Assembly (NCBI GenBank): GCA_964521715.1
Contig: CAZFSS010000012.1
Coordinates: 47,156-111,155, forward strand
Direction of reading: 5' to 3'
DNA from: DAOVRD01 sp964521715
Lineage (GTDB): Bacteria > Planctomycetota > Brocadiia > SM23-32
DNA: 64,000 nucleotides
In this document: positions 24,965 to 33,685 of the stretch, piece by piece
How positions within the stretch are numbered: position 1 is the stretch's first letter
Layout: every line of letters starts with the position of its first letter
The notes under the pieces: generated by a model
Told to the model about the DNA's origin: nothing
Seen by the model: only the letters and a program-made list of their open reading frames with translations
The model's database searches: none
Translations under genes and position numbers: made by a program

Positions 24965-25324
24965 ATGGAGCCTGCCGTCAAGGCCCTGGATCAGATGGAG
25001 ACGCAGGAGTTCCCCTGGGGCAGCATAACGTGGCTGGTCTCTGGCGCGCTCGGCAGTTCGCAGACCATGACGTTCGGCCGCGTCGTCATCCGCAAGGGCC
25101 GGGCCAACGCCGAGCACGGCCACCCCAACTGCGACGAGATACTGCACCTGCTGGAGGGCGAGCTGGAGCACACGGCGGGCCCGGATGGGGCCTTCCACTT
25201 GAAGCCGGGCGACACGATCACGCTTCCGGCGGGCACGCCGCACTCCGCGCGCAGCGTCGGGGATCGAGACGCCGTCATGGTCGTCGCATACTCCAGCGCT
25301 TACCGGGAAGTTCGCAACGAATAG
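24965..25324 (+). CDS. Cupin-domain protein
   Basis: A single-domain cupin of 119 residues. The metal-binding cupin 1 motif is EHGHPNCDEILHLLEGELE and cupin 2 is PAGTPHSARSVG. Histidines and a glutamate in these motifs fit a bound metal. The start follows GGGGAGG. Cupins next to sugar isomerases are often sugar isomerases, epimerases or lyases, but nothing here fixes the substrate. It is first in an operon with the isomerase (36 bases on), an acetyltransferase and a URO-D-like protein, under a consensus promoter. Confidence 0.85.
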   Translation: MEPAVKALDQMETQEFPWGSITWLVSGALGSSQTMTFGRVVIRKGRANAEHGHPNCDEILHLLEGELEHTAGPDGAFHLKPGDTITLPAGTPHSARSVGDRDAVMVVAYSSAYREVRNE

Positions 25325-25360
25325 CTGCTGCATCAGACACCGGACCGAGGAGGCCTGGCG

Positions 25361-26194
25361 ATGAAACTGGGCGTTTACTCGCTGATCACGCCGGACTACA
25401 CGATCGAGGAGTCGGCCGAGCTCGTCGCCGAGATGGGCTACGAGGGGATCGAGTGGACGGTGGACTACCAGAACGCCGTCTGGGACGGCAAGAGCAAGTG
25501 GCACATCTCGACGGACGACCTGGAGGGGACGACCCGCAGGGCGCGCGAGGCGGCCGAGAAAAACGGCCTGACGATCGCCGGGCTCGGCACGGGCGGCGAT
25601 TGCTTCGACGAGAAGCGGATCGCCCTGAACATGAAGGTCGCCAACCTCGTGGGCGCGCCGGCCATCCGCGTGATGGCCCCGCGCTACGATGGGTCCGTCC
25701 ACTTCGACAAGCTGTTCTCCAGGGCGCGCGACGCGTATGCCGAAGTCGAGGACATGGCCAGGGAGGCCGGCGTGCGCGCGCTGATCGAGCTGCACCACGG
25801 GCTCATCTCGTGCAGCGCCTCCGGCACGCGCCGGCTGCTGGAAGGGCGTGACCCCGAGTGGGTGGCCGCCATGTTCGACCCGGGCAACATGGTCCACGAG
25901 GGGATGGAGAACTGGAAGATGGGCTGCGAGATCCTCGGCCCCTACCTCAAGCACGTCCACGTCAAGGACGCCATGTGGGTGCGCGACGCGCAGGGGCAGT
26001 GGACGGTCGAGCATGCCTCCTTCGCTGACGGCGTCATCAACTGGCGGGAAGTCATCGGAGCCCTCAAGAGCGTCGGTTACGACGGTTTCCTGGACCTGGA
26101 GGACCTCCGCGGGGGCTGGGCGCGCAAGCCCGTCGGCATCACGACGCGCGAGAAGCTGGAGCAGGCCTACGAGCACCTTTCGCCGCTGCTCTAG
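25361..26194 (+). CDS. Sugar phosphate isomerase/epimerase (xylose isomerase-like TIM barrel)
   Basis: A 277-residue AP-endonuclease-2/xylose-isomerase-type barrel. LGVYSLITPDYTIEESAELV, then MGYEGIEW, IELHHGL with a glutamate and histidine, MFDPGNM, KHVHVKDA and LDLEDLRGG show the usual metal ligands. Such proteins interconvert ketoses or epimerise sugar acids. The true substrate cannot be read. It is in an operon with the cupin upstream and a GNAT protein 60 bases downstream. Confidence 0.85.
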   Translation: MKLGVYSLITPDYTIEESAELVAEMGYEGIEWTVDYQNAVWDGKSKWHISTDDLEGTTRRAREAAEKNGLTIAGLGTGGDCFDEKRIALNMKVANLVGAPAIRVMAPRYDGSVHFDKLFSRARDAYAEVEDMAREAGVRALIELHHGLISCSASGTRRLLEGRDPEWVAAMFDPGNMVHEGMENWKMGCEILGPYLKHVHVKDAMWVRDAQGQWTVEHASFADGVINWREVIGALKSVGYDGFLDLEDLRGGWARKPVGITTREKLEQAYEHLSPLL

Positions 26195-26254
26195 CCGGCC
26201 GCCGGGCAGGCCGCAGGGGCAGGCGGCTGTCTCCTCCGTGTGAGGTCGAACCGA

Positions 26255-27088
26255 ATGGGTCAGGTTTGCCGGGCGATCCACGTGCCGCAGGACTACGAGG
26301 GACGACTGTTGCGCTCGCCGGTCGAGCCCGCGCTGGCCGCGTCCCTGGTACGCCTGCTGGCGCACAAGGGGGAGCCGTGGCTGAGCGACATCCGCGCGCG
26401 CCTCGCCGGAGACGGTCTGGACGTCTTCGCGGTTGCGTTCCGGGAGGGCGCGCCCGTCGCCAACGTCTGGCTCGGCTCCTCCGAGTCGTGCGCTGAGAGC
26501 GCCCTGCTGGGGCACGTGTTCACGGCCGACGAGCACAGGCGCCGCGGGCTGGCGGGGGCGCTCGTCGAGGCCGCGGTGAGGGAGTCCGACGCCCGGGGCG
26601 GACGCTGGATCCGGCTCACGACGAGCAACGCGGCTGCCGCGAGGCTCTACCGGCGGGTCGGCTTCCGCAGCATCCTGGAGGTCCGCAAGGACGAGACGCC
26701 CGATCCGCACCTCGTCATGTTGCGCGGGGGCGAGGGCCAGGGCCTCGGTGAGGCCTACCACGAGGCGTCCGGCGAGTGGGCGGTCGAGCCGTACGGGCGG
26801 CACCATCACCCGAGGGTGGCCCTGCTGCTGTGTGTCGTGGCCGGCGCGGCGAAGCTGCCGCTGCTTCAGATAGACGAAGGGGAGAGGGCAGAGCTGCGCT
26901 TGCTGGAAGCCTATGAGGCCCAGGAGCGCGGCGAATGCCGCTGCGGCGTCCTGGTGGATGCGGCCAACGGGCGCGCGCATGGATTCGCATGCCGCAAGGG
27001 CGGTTCGACCGAGGTCTATGCCCCGCGCGTCGACCTGGCCGCCCGCGGTATGCTGGCAGGCTGGCTGCGGCGCCCCGCTGCCACGTAG
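26255..27088 (+). CDS. GNAT family N-acetyltransferase with C-terminal extension
   Basis: A 277-residue acetyltransferase. The acetyl-CoA motif region HVFTADEHRRRGLAGALVE and the later AAARLYRRVGF are clear GNAT signatures in roughly residues 60-150. The following 120 residues have no obvious family and include a hydrophobic RVALLLCVVAGAAKLPLLQI patch. I prefer ATG 26255 over GTG 26240. The substrate is unknown. It is third in the cupin operon. Confidence 0.75.
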   Translation: MGQVCRAIHVPQDYEGRLLRSPVEPALAASLVRLLAHKGEPWLSDIRARLAGDGLDVFAVAFREGAPVANVWLGSSESCAESALLGHVFTADEHRRRGLAGALVEAAVRESDARGGRWIRLTTSNAAAARLYRRVGFRSILEVRKDETPDPHLVMLRGGEGQGLGEAYHEASGEWAVEPYGRHHHPRVALLLCVVAGAAKLPLLQIDEGERAELRLLEAYEAQERGECRCGVLVDAANGRAHGFACRKGGSTEVYAPRVDLAARGMLAGWLRRPAAT

Positions 27089-27126
27089 CCGGCGAGTGTG
27101 CCCAGGACGGACGGAGCCGTGAAACG

Positions 27127-28146
27127 ATGAGCCAGAGCTCCAGGGAGGTGGTGCAGGCGGCCGTGCATTTCCGGGGGCCGGACCGCCTGCCCGTGCGCAT
27201 GGGCTGCTTCGGGTGCGACGACACCGCCTGGATCCCCGTCAAGACGCGCGATCAATGGGAGAGCGACCTGCGCATCGACGAGTGGGGCTGCCGGTGGGAG
27301 CACACCGAACTGAGCAACATGGGCCAACCCAAAGGCCATCCGCTGGCCGGCCCACAGGAGCACTGGAAGGTCTCGCCGCCGAACTACGACGAGGACTGGC
27401 GCTACCTGGACTGCGAAGAAGCGCTGCGAGCGGGGGAGCGTGACGATCGGTACACGCAGGTCGGCATCTTCATGGTGCTCTTCGAGCGCATGCATTCCCT
27501 GGCCGGCTTCGAGAACGTCCTGATGGGCCTGATGACCGACAGGGAGAACGCCGGGGCGCTCGGCGACATGATCCTCCAGACGCACCTTTGCCTGGTGCGC
27601 AACTGCCAGGAACGTTTCGGCCGGCGCCTGCACTCGTTCAGCATGACGGACGACTGGGGCACACAGGGCGCGGCCTTTATCTCCATGGACCTGTGGCGCG
27701 ACTTCTTCCTGCCCCGCTACAGGCGGCTCTTCGACGCCATGCACGCGGGCGGGCAGGACGTCTGGGTGCACTCGTGCGGCAAGGTCAATGAGGTGATCCA
27801 GGGCCTGATCGAGGCCGGCGTGGACGTCGTCAACCTCCAGCAGCCGCGGGCGCTCGGCATCGAGGAGATCGGCCGGCGATACCGGGGCAGGATCACGTTC
27901 GAGTCGCTCTCGGACATCCAGGCGTCGCTGCCGACGGACGACCCGGCCCGCATCCGGGCGGACGCCTGGGCGTTGGCCGAGCACTGGATGTCGCGGGAGG
28001 GCGGCTTCGTGTTCAGCGACTATGGCGACGGGGCCGCCATAGGGGCGAGCCCCGAGGCCAAGACCGTCATGTACAGCGCCTTCAGCGAGGTTTCGCGTGA
28101 CCTTTACGGCCGTCCGCTGCCCGAGCCGAAGTTCCCTTCGTCGTGA
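27127..28146 (+). CDS. URO-D-like (uroporphyrinogen decarboxylase/MtaA superfamily) protein
   Basis: A barrel protein of 339 residues related to uroporphyrinogen decarboxylase and corrinoid methyltransferases such as MtaA. It has the DDWGTQGAAFISMDLWRDF helix and a HSCGKV motif, the zinc-binding HXC of methyltransferases, but near the end the usual CGG is replaced by a region around FESLSDIQASLP with no matching cysteine. It is unlikely to make haem. Paralogs of this kind are frequent in planctomycetes and their substrates are unknown. It is last in the cupin operon. Confidence 0.75.
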   Translation: MSQSSREVVQAAVHFRGPDRLPVRMGCFGCDDTAWIPVKTRDQWESDLRIDEWGCRWEHTELSNMGQPKGHPLAGPQEHWKVSPPNYDEDWRYLDCEEALRAGERDDRYTQVGIFMVLFERMHSLAGFENVLMGLMTDRENAGALGDMILQTHLCLVRNCQERFGRRLHSFSMTDDWGTQGAAFISMDLWRDFFLPRYRRLFDAMHAGGQDVWVHSCGKVNEVIQGLIEAGVDVVNLQQPRALGIEEIGRRYRGRITFESLSDIQASLPTDDPARIRADAWALAEHWMSREGGFVFSDYGDGAAIGASPEAKTVMYSAFSEVSRDLYGRPLPEPKFPSS

Positions 28147-28203
28147 GACCCGCGGCCGAAGACGGCTGATCTGACGGCCTCTTTCCTGCCCTTACTTCCT
28201 GCT

Positions 28204-28287
28204 CTTGCTCCTGCTCGTCCTGTCGCGATCAGCTTGTGGCCTCACGCACAAAACCAACGGCGGAGCAGGAGAACGAGCAGGGGCAAG
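28204..28287. repeat. Long inverted repeat between two convergent URO-D genes
   Basis: A 15-base arm CTTGCTCCTGCTCGT (28204-28218) pairs with ACGAGCAGGGGCAAG (28273-28287) with one wobble, loop about 54 bases. GAGCAGG-type units repeat several times around it. It could act as a bidirectional terminator or be an interspersed repeat. Confidence 0.6.
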
Positions 28288-28322
28288 ACCACGAGCAGGG
28301 CCGACGCAGGACCGCTGCGCGG

Positions 28323-29405
28323 TCAGTAGGTCCCCAGGCGCAGGCCCTCGTCGACGAAGAAGCGGTAGGTACCGTACTCGCAGGTGTCGGGTATCGAATG
28401 GTCGGAGTGCAGGATGTAGCCGCTGCCCTCCATAAGGTTGGGGACCTTCTCGGCCAGCTCGCGCCTGATGGCGGGCCTGTCGTTGGCCACCAGCCGGCGC
28501 GCGTCCATGCCCCCGCAGAGCGCGAGGCGGTCGCCGAACTGCCTCTTGATCCTGAGCGGGTCCATCCCGGCCTTGACCTCCATGACCTGGAGGCAGTCCA
28601 TGCCGGCCTCGACGAGACCCGGAATCAGCGGCTCGACGTAGCCACAGGAATGGATGATGACCGGCAGCCCGAGCGAATGCGCGTAGTCGAACGTCCTGCG
28701 GTGCCCCGGCATGACGATTTCGCGGTACATTTGGGGTGACATGAACGGCCGCTGCTTGAAGCCCATGTCCTCATAGAACCAGATGCCGTCCGGCTTGCCG
28801 GCCTCGTCGAAGAGGACTTCCATGAGGGCGATGGTCAGGTCTGCGAAGGTGCCGACCATGTCCCGCACCCAGTCCGGGTCGAGCGCCATGCCGACCAGCA
28901 TGTGCTCGTGGCCGCAGACGGGGTGCATGAGCTCGAAGACGTTGACGCCCGACCAGCAGAAGAACCGCTCCGCCTCGGCCGCGGCGCGCCGGGCCGCCCG
29001 GTACGACTCGAAGTTGATCCGCCGCCGCTCGGGTTTCAGCAGGGGCTTGATGTGTTCATCCCAGGCGGAACGACCTTTCACGAGGAAATCCACGTGCTCG
29101 GGCGTGGCGTCGTGCAGCTTGTGCCGCCTGAGCACGGCCCCGTTGCCGTCCCGCGTCAGGATGGTCTCCTCGGTCTCCTCGAGCACTTCCGGCTCGAAGT
29201 CGAGGTCGGCCACCATGCTGAAGCACCAGCACAGGCTCATGTCGAAGCCGAAGTGGGCGGCCAGGTCCTCGCCGTCGTTGAGGTGGCCTTCGGCCTGCCA
29301 CTTCTTCTGGGTGTCGCCCCAGAAATGCTCGAACAGGCCGATCCGGTCGACTGGCTCCCTTCTCAGTATTCGGCCGATCCGCTCGATGGCGGTCAGTTCC
29401 GTCAT
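28323..29405 (-). CDS. URO-D-like corrinoid methyltransferase-type protein
   Basis: A 360-residue member of the same superfamily as the gene at 27127. It has FEHFWGDTQKKW near the start, IIHSCGYVEPLIPGLVEAG with the HXC zinc motif, and LCGGMDARRLV with the second cysteine, plus YILHSDHSIPDTC near the end. This is closer to the active methyltransferase pattern than its neighbour. ATG 29405 was chosen, 20 codons after an upstream alternative. It follows the Raf-kinase-inhibitor-like gene by 59 bases, on the same strand. Confidence 0.78.
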   Translation of the reverse strand: MTELTAIERIGRILRREPVDRIGLFEHFWGDTQKKWQAEGHLNDGEDLAAHFGFDMSLCWCFSMVADLDFEPEVLEETEETILTRDGNGAVLRRHKLHDATPEHVDFLVKGRSAWDEHIKPLLKPERRRINFESYRAARRAAAEAERFFCWSGVNVFELMHPVCGHEHMLVGMALDPDWVRDMVGTFADLTIALMEVLFDEAGKPDGIWFYEDMGFKQRPFMSPQMYREIVMPGHRRTFDYAHSLGLPVIIHSCGYVEPLIPGLVEAGMDCLQVMEVKAGMDPLRIKRQFGDRLALCGGMDARRLVANDRPAIRRELAEKVPNLMEGSGYILHSDHSIPDTCEYGTYRFFVDEGLRLGTY

Positions 29406-29464
29406 GCGGCAGGCTCCCGTCGAGTTGGGGTCGCGGGGCGACCAGGCACGCCGGAGGCAGCGCG

Positions 29465-30055
29465 TCAACGCTGCGCGGCGTACCTGCCCATCAGTTCGGC
29501 TTCCGCCAGGATGTGGCCCTTCATGGCCGCCCGGAGCTGGCTCTTGGAGAAGCCGGGCGGCATTTCCAGCCGCTCGTCGAGGGCGTAGAGCCTGAAGTAG
29601 TAGCGATGCGCCTTGCCCTTCGGCGGACGCGGGCCGCCGTAGCCTGTCTTGTCGAACCCGTTCAAGCCCTGGACGGCCTGGATCGGCGCGCTGACCTCGC
29701 CTTCCTTCGGCACGCCGTCAGGCAGCCACTGCGTGCCGGCCGGTATCTCGCAGATGAGCCAATGCGTGAACGTGCCGACAGGCGCGTCCGGGTCGTCCAT
29801 GATGAGGGCGAACGTGCGGACGCCGTCCGGCGCGTCCTTCCACACAAGCGCGGGAGAGACGTCCTCGCCCTCGCCCGTGTACATGGTCGGGATCGTCCCG
29901 CCGTTCTCGAACGCGGGGCTGCTCAGCGCCAGGGCCCCCTCGACCTGGACGGGCACCGCCGCCTCCATGCGTCTGGCCCGGGCCCTCATGGCGATGAGCA
30001 GGGCTGCCGCGGCTGCGATCACAACGAGCGCCCAGAGTATCCTCTTCAGGTTCAT
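29465..30055 (-). CDS. YbhB/YbcL (Raf kinase inhibitor-like, PEBP) family protein with N-terminal membrane anchor
   Basis: A phosphatidylethanolamine-binding-protein-like protein of 196 residues. One membrane segment (about 6-22, ILWALVVIAAAAALLIAM) is followed by the PEBP fold with VSPALVWKDAPDGVRTFALI, MDDPDAP and HWLICEIPAG motifs and GPRPPKGKAHRYYFRLYALD, typical of bacterial YbhB. The family binds small anions and lipids and its bacterial role is poorly known. GGGAGG supports ATG 30055. It is in an operon with the URO-D-like gene below. Confidence 0.85.
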   Translation of the reverse strand: MNLKRILWALVVIAAAAALLIAMRARARRMEAAVPVQVEGALALSSPAFENGGTIPTMYTGEGEDVSPALVWKDAPDGVRTFALIMDDPDAPVGTFTHWLICEIPAGTQWLPDGVPKEGEVSAPIQAVQGLNGFDKTGYGGPRPPKGKAHRYYFRLYALDERLEMPPGFSKSQLRAAMKGHILAEAELMGRYAAQR

Positions 30056-30101
30056 GTCCCCTGCCTCCCTCTCCAGCTTTCGGCCTTTGGAGTCGGCCCT
30101 T

Positions 30102-30130
30102 ATTGTTGAGCCGGCCGCATCTGGTGTCAA
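30102..30130 (-). promoter_or_regulatory. Promoter of the PEBP/URO-D unit
   Basis: Minus strand: TTGACA (30130-30125), 17-base spacer, AACAAT (30107-30102). Confidence 0.5.
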
Positions 30131-30177
30131 GACGCGGATGCCGGACGGGCCGCCGGCGCGGCCAGGTCCGGGTCCTG

Positions 30178-30206
30178 TTGCCCGGGCGGGCTTGGTGGCC
30201 TATACT
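30178..30206 (+). promoter_or_regulatory. Promoter of the 496-residue glycosidase-like gene
   Basis: TTGCCC (30178-30183), 17-base spacer, TATACT (30201-30206), 35 bases before the start codon. Confidence 0.6.
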
Positions 30207-30241
30207 ACCGGCCTTCCCGCAAGCGAGGAAAGGCGAGTCAC

Positions 30242-31732
30242 ATGGCTCAGGTCAGGGTGAGCAGGATCCGGCAGGGCAGTCCGGCGATCAGACTGTTCAT
30301 GAGCGACGGCAGCGAACGTTCGACCTACATGCCGCAGGCCAGGGCGATAGAGCTGCTCGGCGCGCCCCACAGCGGCGTCAACCTGATGTCTTGCTACTAT
30401 CCGAAGCAGACGTTCTGGCCGGAGCGGAGGCTGTTCAGCGACGAGGTGACGCATTACCGCCACTCGATCTGCGACTCCACCGAGAGGACGCCCCTGAAGG
30501 ACCTCAACGACTGGACGGACGGCTACTACTCGTTCGACATCGAGGACGCGGAGAACGACGTGGTCAGGCAGCTCGCCGATGTCCGGCGGTACGGCCAGGA
30601 GCCGCGGCTCACGGTGACGGCCGACATCGACACGCCCGACGAGGACCTGGAGCGCATAGGCGGCATACTCAAGGACTTCGGCCGCATGCAGCTCAGGCTC
30701 AACCACGAGGCCAACGGCTGCACGTGGTTCCGCTTCGCCAGGAACGTGGGCGGCCTCCAGGGCGAGGAGGCGCGCAGGCTGTATTACGAGATCAGCCGGT
30801 TCTTTATCCGCGCGCACGACGCGATCACGGGCATTGCCCCCAACGTGACCTTTGTGGCGTGCTACAACGGCCCCGGAGAACGCGCCAAGAGGGGCGAGCT
30901 CGGGGACGGCGAGCTGCCCCACATGGGCGAGGACCAGCTCGGACGGATGTACCTCCTGCCGGACGTCATGATCTCGCTGGATCAGTACGGGTCCCTGCAC
31001 TACGGCTGGCCCGCGCACAGGATCGAGAACCCGCCCATCATCGGCCAGGTGGAAGCCGCCAGGCACAGGGCCTTCGCGCTCACCCCCAGGGAGCTGTGCG
31101 AGGACGTCATCGCGCTCTTCTGGCGGACCGTGTGCGACATGCGCCGCGGGCCGGTCAGGATAGACCTGGGCGAGCTGAACTACGACGCCGACATCCACGG
31201 CGACGACATCCAGGCGTACGTGGTGCACGAGGCCTATTCGTGGCTGCGCCGGCACCCCGAAATCATCGGCAGCGTGACCTTCTACGAGCTGACCGACATG
31301 GGCGGTCTCGGCCTTTTCCGCCAGAGGGAATACGGCGATGTCGAGAACGTCACGACCACGCTGCTGCTCGACGTCTACAAGGACATCATGGGGTGGGACG
31401 AGTTCCGGCACGCATGCACCGTCGTGGACGAAGTGGGGGAGGGCGCGCGGGGCGTGGACCTCGTCTGGCGCAGCCCCGAGGACGCCGAAGGGATGGAGCT
31501 GCGGGCCGAAGGCGCCCCGCTGAAGGGCGTCGACTTCAAGGAGAGGTACTGGCGGCAGGTCGTCATCGCCGCGGAGAGCGGCCGGGATAGCTGCCTCTAC
31601 ACGGACGCGCGGACCGTCCGCCTCCCCGGCGCGGCGCAGAGCGTCAAGGTCTTCGCGTTGCCTCCGGACGGCAAGGACAATTCCCCCGACGGCTTCAGGG
31701 CCGCCGTCCCGGTGCCGGCGCCGCAGGCCTGA
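30242..31732 (+). CDS. Putative clan-A glycoside hydrolase-like protein
   Basis: I cannot assign a named family with certainty. The 496-residue protein has no signal peptide. MQLRLNHEANGCTWFRF resembles the HE(M/A)NG acid-base motif of clan GH-A enzymes such as GH26, and VTADIDTPDEDLERIGGIL precedes it as a barrel strand and helix. Later LGELNYDAD or VTFYELTD could give the second glutamate. An amidase or other barrel remains possible. It converges on the beta-helix gene, 13 bases apart, and has its own promoter. Confidence 0.5.
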   Translation: MAQVRVSRIRQGSPAIRLFMSDGSERSTYMPQARAIELLGAPHSGVNLMSCYYPKQTFWPERRLFSDEVTHYRHSICDSTERTPLKDLNDWTDGYYSFDIEDAENDVVRQLADVRRYGQEPRLTVTADIDTPDEDLERIGGILKDFGRMQLRLNHEANGCTWFRFARNVGGLQGEEARRLYYEISRFFIRAHDAITGIAPNVTFVACYNGPGERAKRGELGDGELPHMGEDQLGRMYLLPDVMISLDQYGSLHYGWPAHRIENPPIIGQVEAARHRAFALTPRELCEDVIALFWRTVCDMRRGPVRIDLGELNYDADIHGDDIQAYVVHEAYSWLRRHPEIIGSVTFYELTDMGGLGLFRQREYGDVENVTTTLLLDVYKDIMGWDEFRHACTVVDEVGEGARGVDLVWRSPEDAEGMELRAEGAPLKGVDFKERYWRQVVIAAESGRDSCLYTDARTVRLPGAAQSVKVFALPPDGKDNSPDGFRAAVPVPAPQA

Positions 31733-31745
31733 CGCTCCGCGACCC

Positions 31746-33632
31746 TCAGCGGAAGTCGGGCAGGAACGCGGACATCCACGCCTCCAGGTCGGGCGGCACG
31801 GTCAGCCAGCCGACCTGCATCCGCCAGGCCGGGCTGCCGGGCCTGAAGCGGTAGTCGCCCGCGCCGGCGTTCTCGACGAGCGGGTCAGCAGCGGCGCTGT
31901 GCGCGTCGAAGCCCGTCGCCCGGGCGAATGCGGCCACGTCGTCGAACTCCCTGTGCCTTGGCCGCCACGGGGTGCCGTACAGGATCATCTTCTGCCCCGG
32001 CTCTGCGAAGTAGAGGTTGCGGTTGATCGTCATGCCCTGTTCGGCGGGGTCGAACACCTCGTCCGGAACCGTCTTCAGGTGCTCCTCGTAGGCCTCCTCG
32101 CTTTCGAACTTCTGGCGGTCGGAGGGATGCGGGCCGAAGAAGCCGTTGTCGTACCACACCCCGAGCTGGTAGCCCTTGTTGGCGGCGCAGACGTTGCCGA
32201 CGATGACGTTGCCCCGGAGCCGGTAGGCGATCACTCCGTAGTCCTCCGTTTCGAGGGGACGCGGACCGCACTCCCGCAGCGTGATGCCGTCCTTGTTGCC
32301 GACGCACGTGTTGAAGGCGACGACGCAGTTCTGGCTCTCGGCGACCTGGATGCCGCCGCAGCTCCAGTCCACGTAGGCCGGCTTGCCGACCGAGCCCAGG
32401 CCGTTGCATGCGGCCAGGTTGTGGAGCACATGGACGTCGCGGCTGATCTCGATGAAGACCCCGCTCTGCTCGTTCTCCAGGAAGGCGCACTCGGTGACCA
32501 GGACGTTGCGGACGTGGATGTCCATCCAGAGGCCGGGGCCGCCGTTGCGGCGGAAGACGCAGCGCCGGAAGACGCCTCCCTTCGAGCGTGCGATCTTGAA
32601 GCCGCCGGCGTCCCAGTTGCGGTTGACGGGCTTCCAGCAGTTGCCCTCCCAGAGGCAGTCCTCGTTGAGGAAGTTCTCGCCTTGTGCGCCGCCGCCCGTG
32701 TGGCCGCAGTCGCGCACGACGCAGCGCCGCATCGTGCCGCTGACGTTCGCCCCGCTGCCCCACATGGCTTCGACCACGCAGTCCTCCAGCAGGTTGTCAT
32801 GTCCGTGCAGCCACACGGCCGCCCTCTGCGGGAACGTGGCGCCGTACCGGAACACGAAGCCCCGCACGTGGACGTCATGGACGCCCTCCGCCTTCCGCCA
32901 CGGGTCCGTGCCGAAGATCAGCCCGCGCGTGGATGCCTCGACGCGATGGCCGTTCGGGTCCGACCCGTCCGCGAGCCAGAGGTACAGGGCCTGCTGCGAG
33001 GTGTCGACCGAGAACACGCCGCGCCAGGTGCCGGGGTCGGCGGGATCGGGGACCCGGCGTGCTCCCCCCGCCGGCGCCGCGGGGGACGCCGTGGGACCGC
33101 TCTGCCGCCACGCGGACCTCAGCTCCTCGAGCGTCTCGACCGGGACCAACTGGTTGCCGTCGACGATCACCTGTTCGGCGCGTCCCCAGCGGCGCTCGTC
33201 CCCCCACGAGCTGCGGTATGGGTGATGCTCGATCGGCTTGCCGTCAACGTGGTTGATGATGAACTGGTGGGGCCAGGGGACGCGGTAGATCGGCTCGTCG
33301 CCGGGCACGCGCTCCCATCCGGTGATGACGTCCGCGCCGGTGACGACGACCGACCCCGGAGGCTGCCCGACAAATGTAATGGGCGCGCCCGGCTCGCCAC
33401 TGTGCTCGAGCGGGACGGCCTCCCGGTAGAGGCCCTCCCGGACGATGACGGTGTCGCCCGCCCGTGCGAGTGCGGCCGCTCGGGCGATCGTCGCGAGCGG
33501 CAGGTCGGCCGTCCCCGGGTTCTCGTCGGAAGCGGCGGAGCTGCCGCCGTCCACCACGTATTCCCGCGCCAGCGCGCCGCCGGCCGCCGCCATCGGCAGC
33601 ACTGCTGCGAACAGCAGAATCAGTCGACACAT
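31746..33632 (-). CDS. Secreted right-handed beta-helix protein
   Basis: A 628-residue exported protein. A Sec signal peptide (about 1-22, ILLFAAVLPMAAAGGALA) is followed by the DUF1565-like opening YVVDGGSSAASDENPGTAD and TVIVREGLYRE. The repeating pattern (NVLVTECAFLENEQSG, NCVVAFNTCVGNKDG, NVIVGNVCAANKG) is that of a parallel beta-helix, as in pectate lyases and alginate epimerases. The catalytic residues are not evident, so it may be a polysaccharide lyase or a binding protein. It is last in a three-gene unit with DUF362 and ceramidase-like genes. Confidence 0.82.
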   Translation of the reverse strand: MCRLILLFAAVLPMAAAGGALAREYVVDGGSSAASDENPGTADLPLATIARAAALARAGDTVIVREGLYREAVPLEHSGEPGAPITFVGQPPGSVVVTGADVITGWERVPGDEPIYRVPWPHQFIINHVDGKPIEHHPYRSSWGDERRWGRAEQVIVDGNQLVPVETLEELRSAWRQSGPTASPAAPAGGARRVPDPADPGTWRGVFSVDTSQQALYLWLADGSDPNGHRVEASTRGLIFGTDPWRKAEGVHDVHVRGFVFRYGATFPQRAAVWLHGHDNLLEDCVVEAMWGSGANVSGTMRRCVVRDCGHTGGGAQGENFLNEDCLWEGNCWKPVNRNWDAGGFKIARSKGGVFRRCVFRRNGGPGLWMDIHVRNVLVTECAFLENEQSGVFIEISRDVHVLHNLAACNGLGSVGKPAYVDWSCGGIQVAESQNCVVAFNTCVGNKDGITLRECGPRPLETEDYGVIAYRLRGNVIVGNVCAANKGYQLGVWYDNGFFGPHPSDRQKFESEEAYEEHLKTVPDEVFDPAEQGMTINRNLYFAEPGQKMILYGTPWRPRHREFDDVAAFARATGFDAHSAAADPLVENAGAGDYRFRPGSPAWRMQVGWLTVPPDLEAWMSAFLPDFR

Positions 33633-33685
33633 GGGCAAGGCCGCTCCTCCTCCGCGTTGGGCCGCCAGGCACGTTGCGCGGCTCA

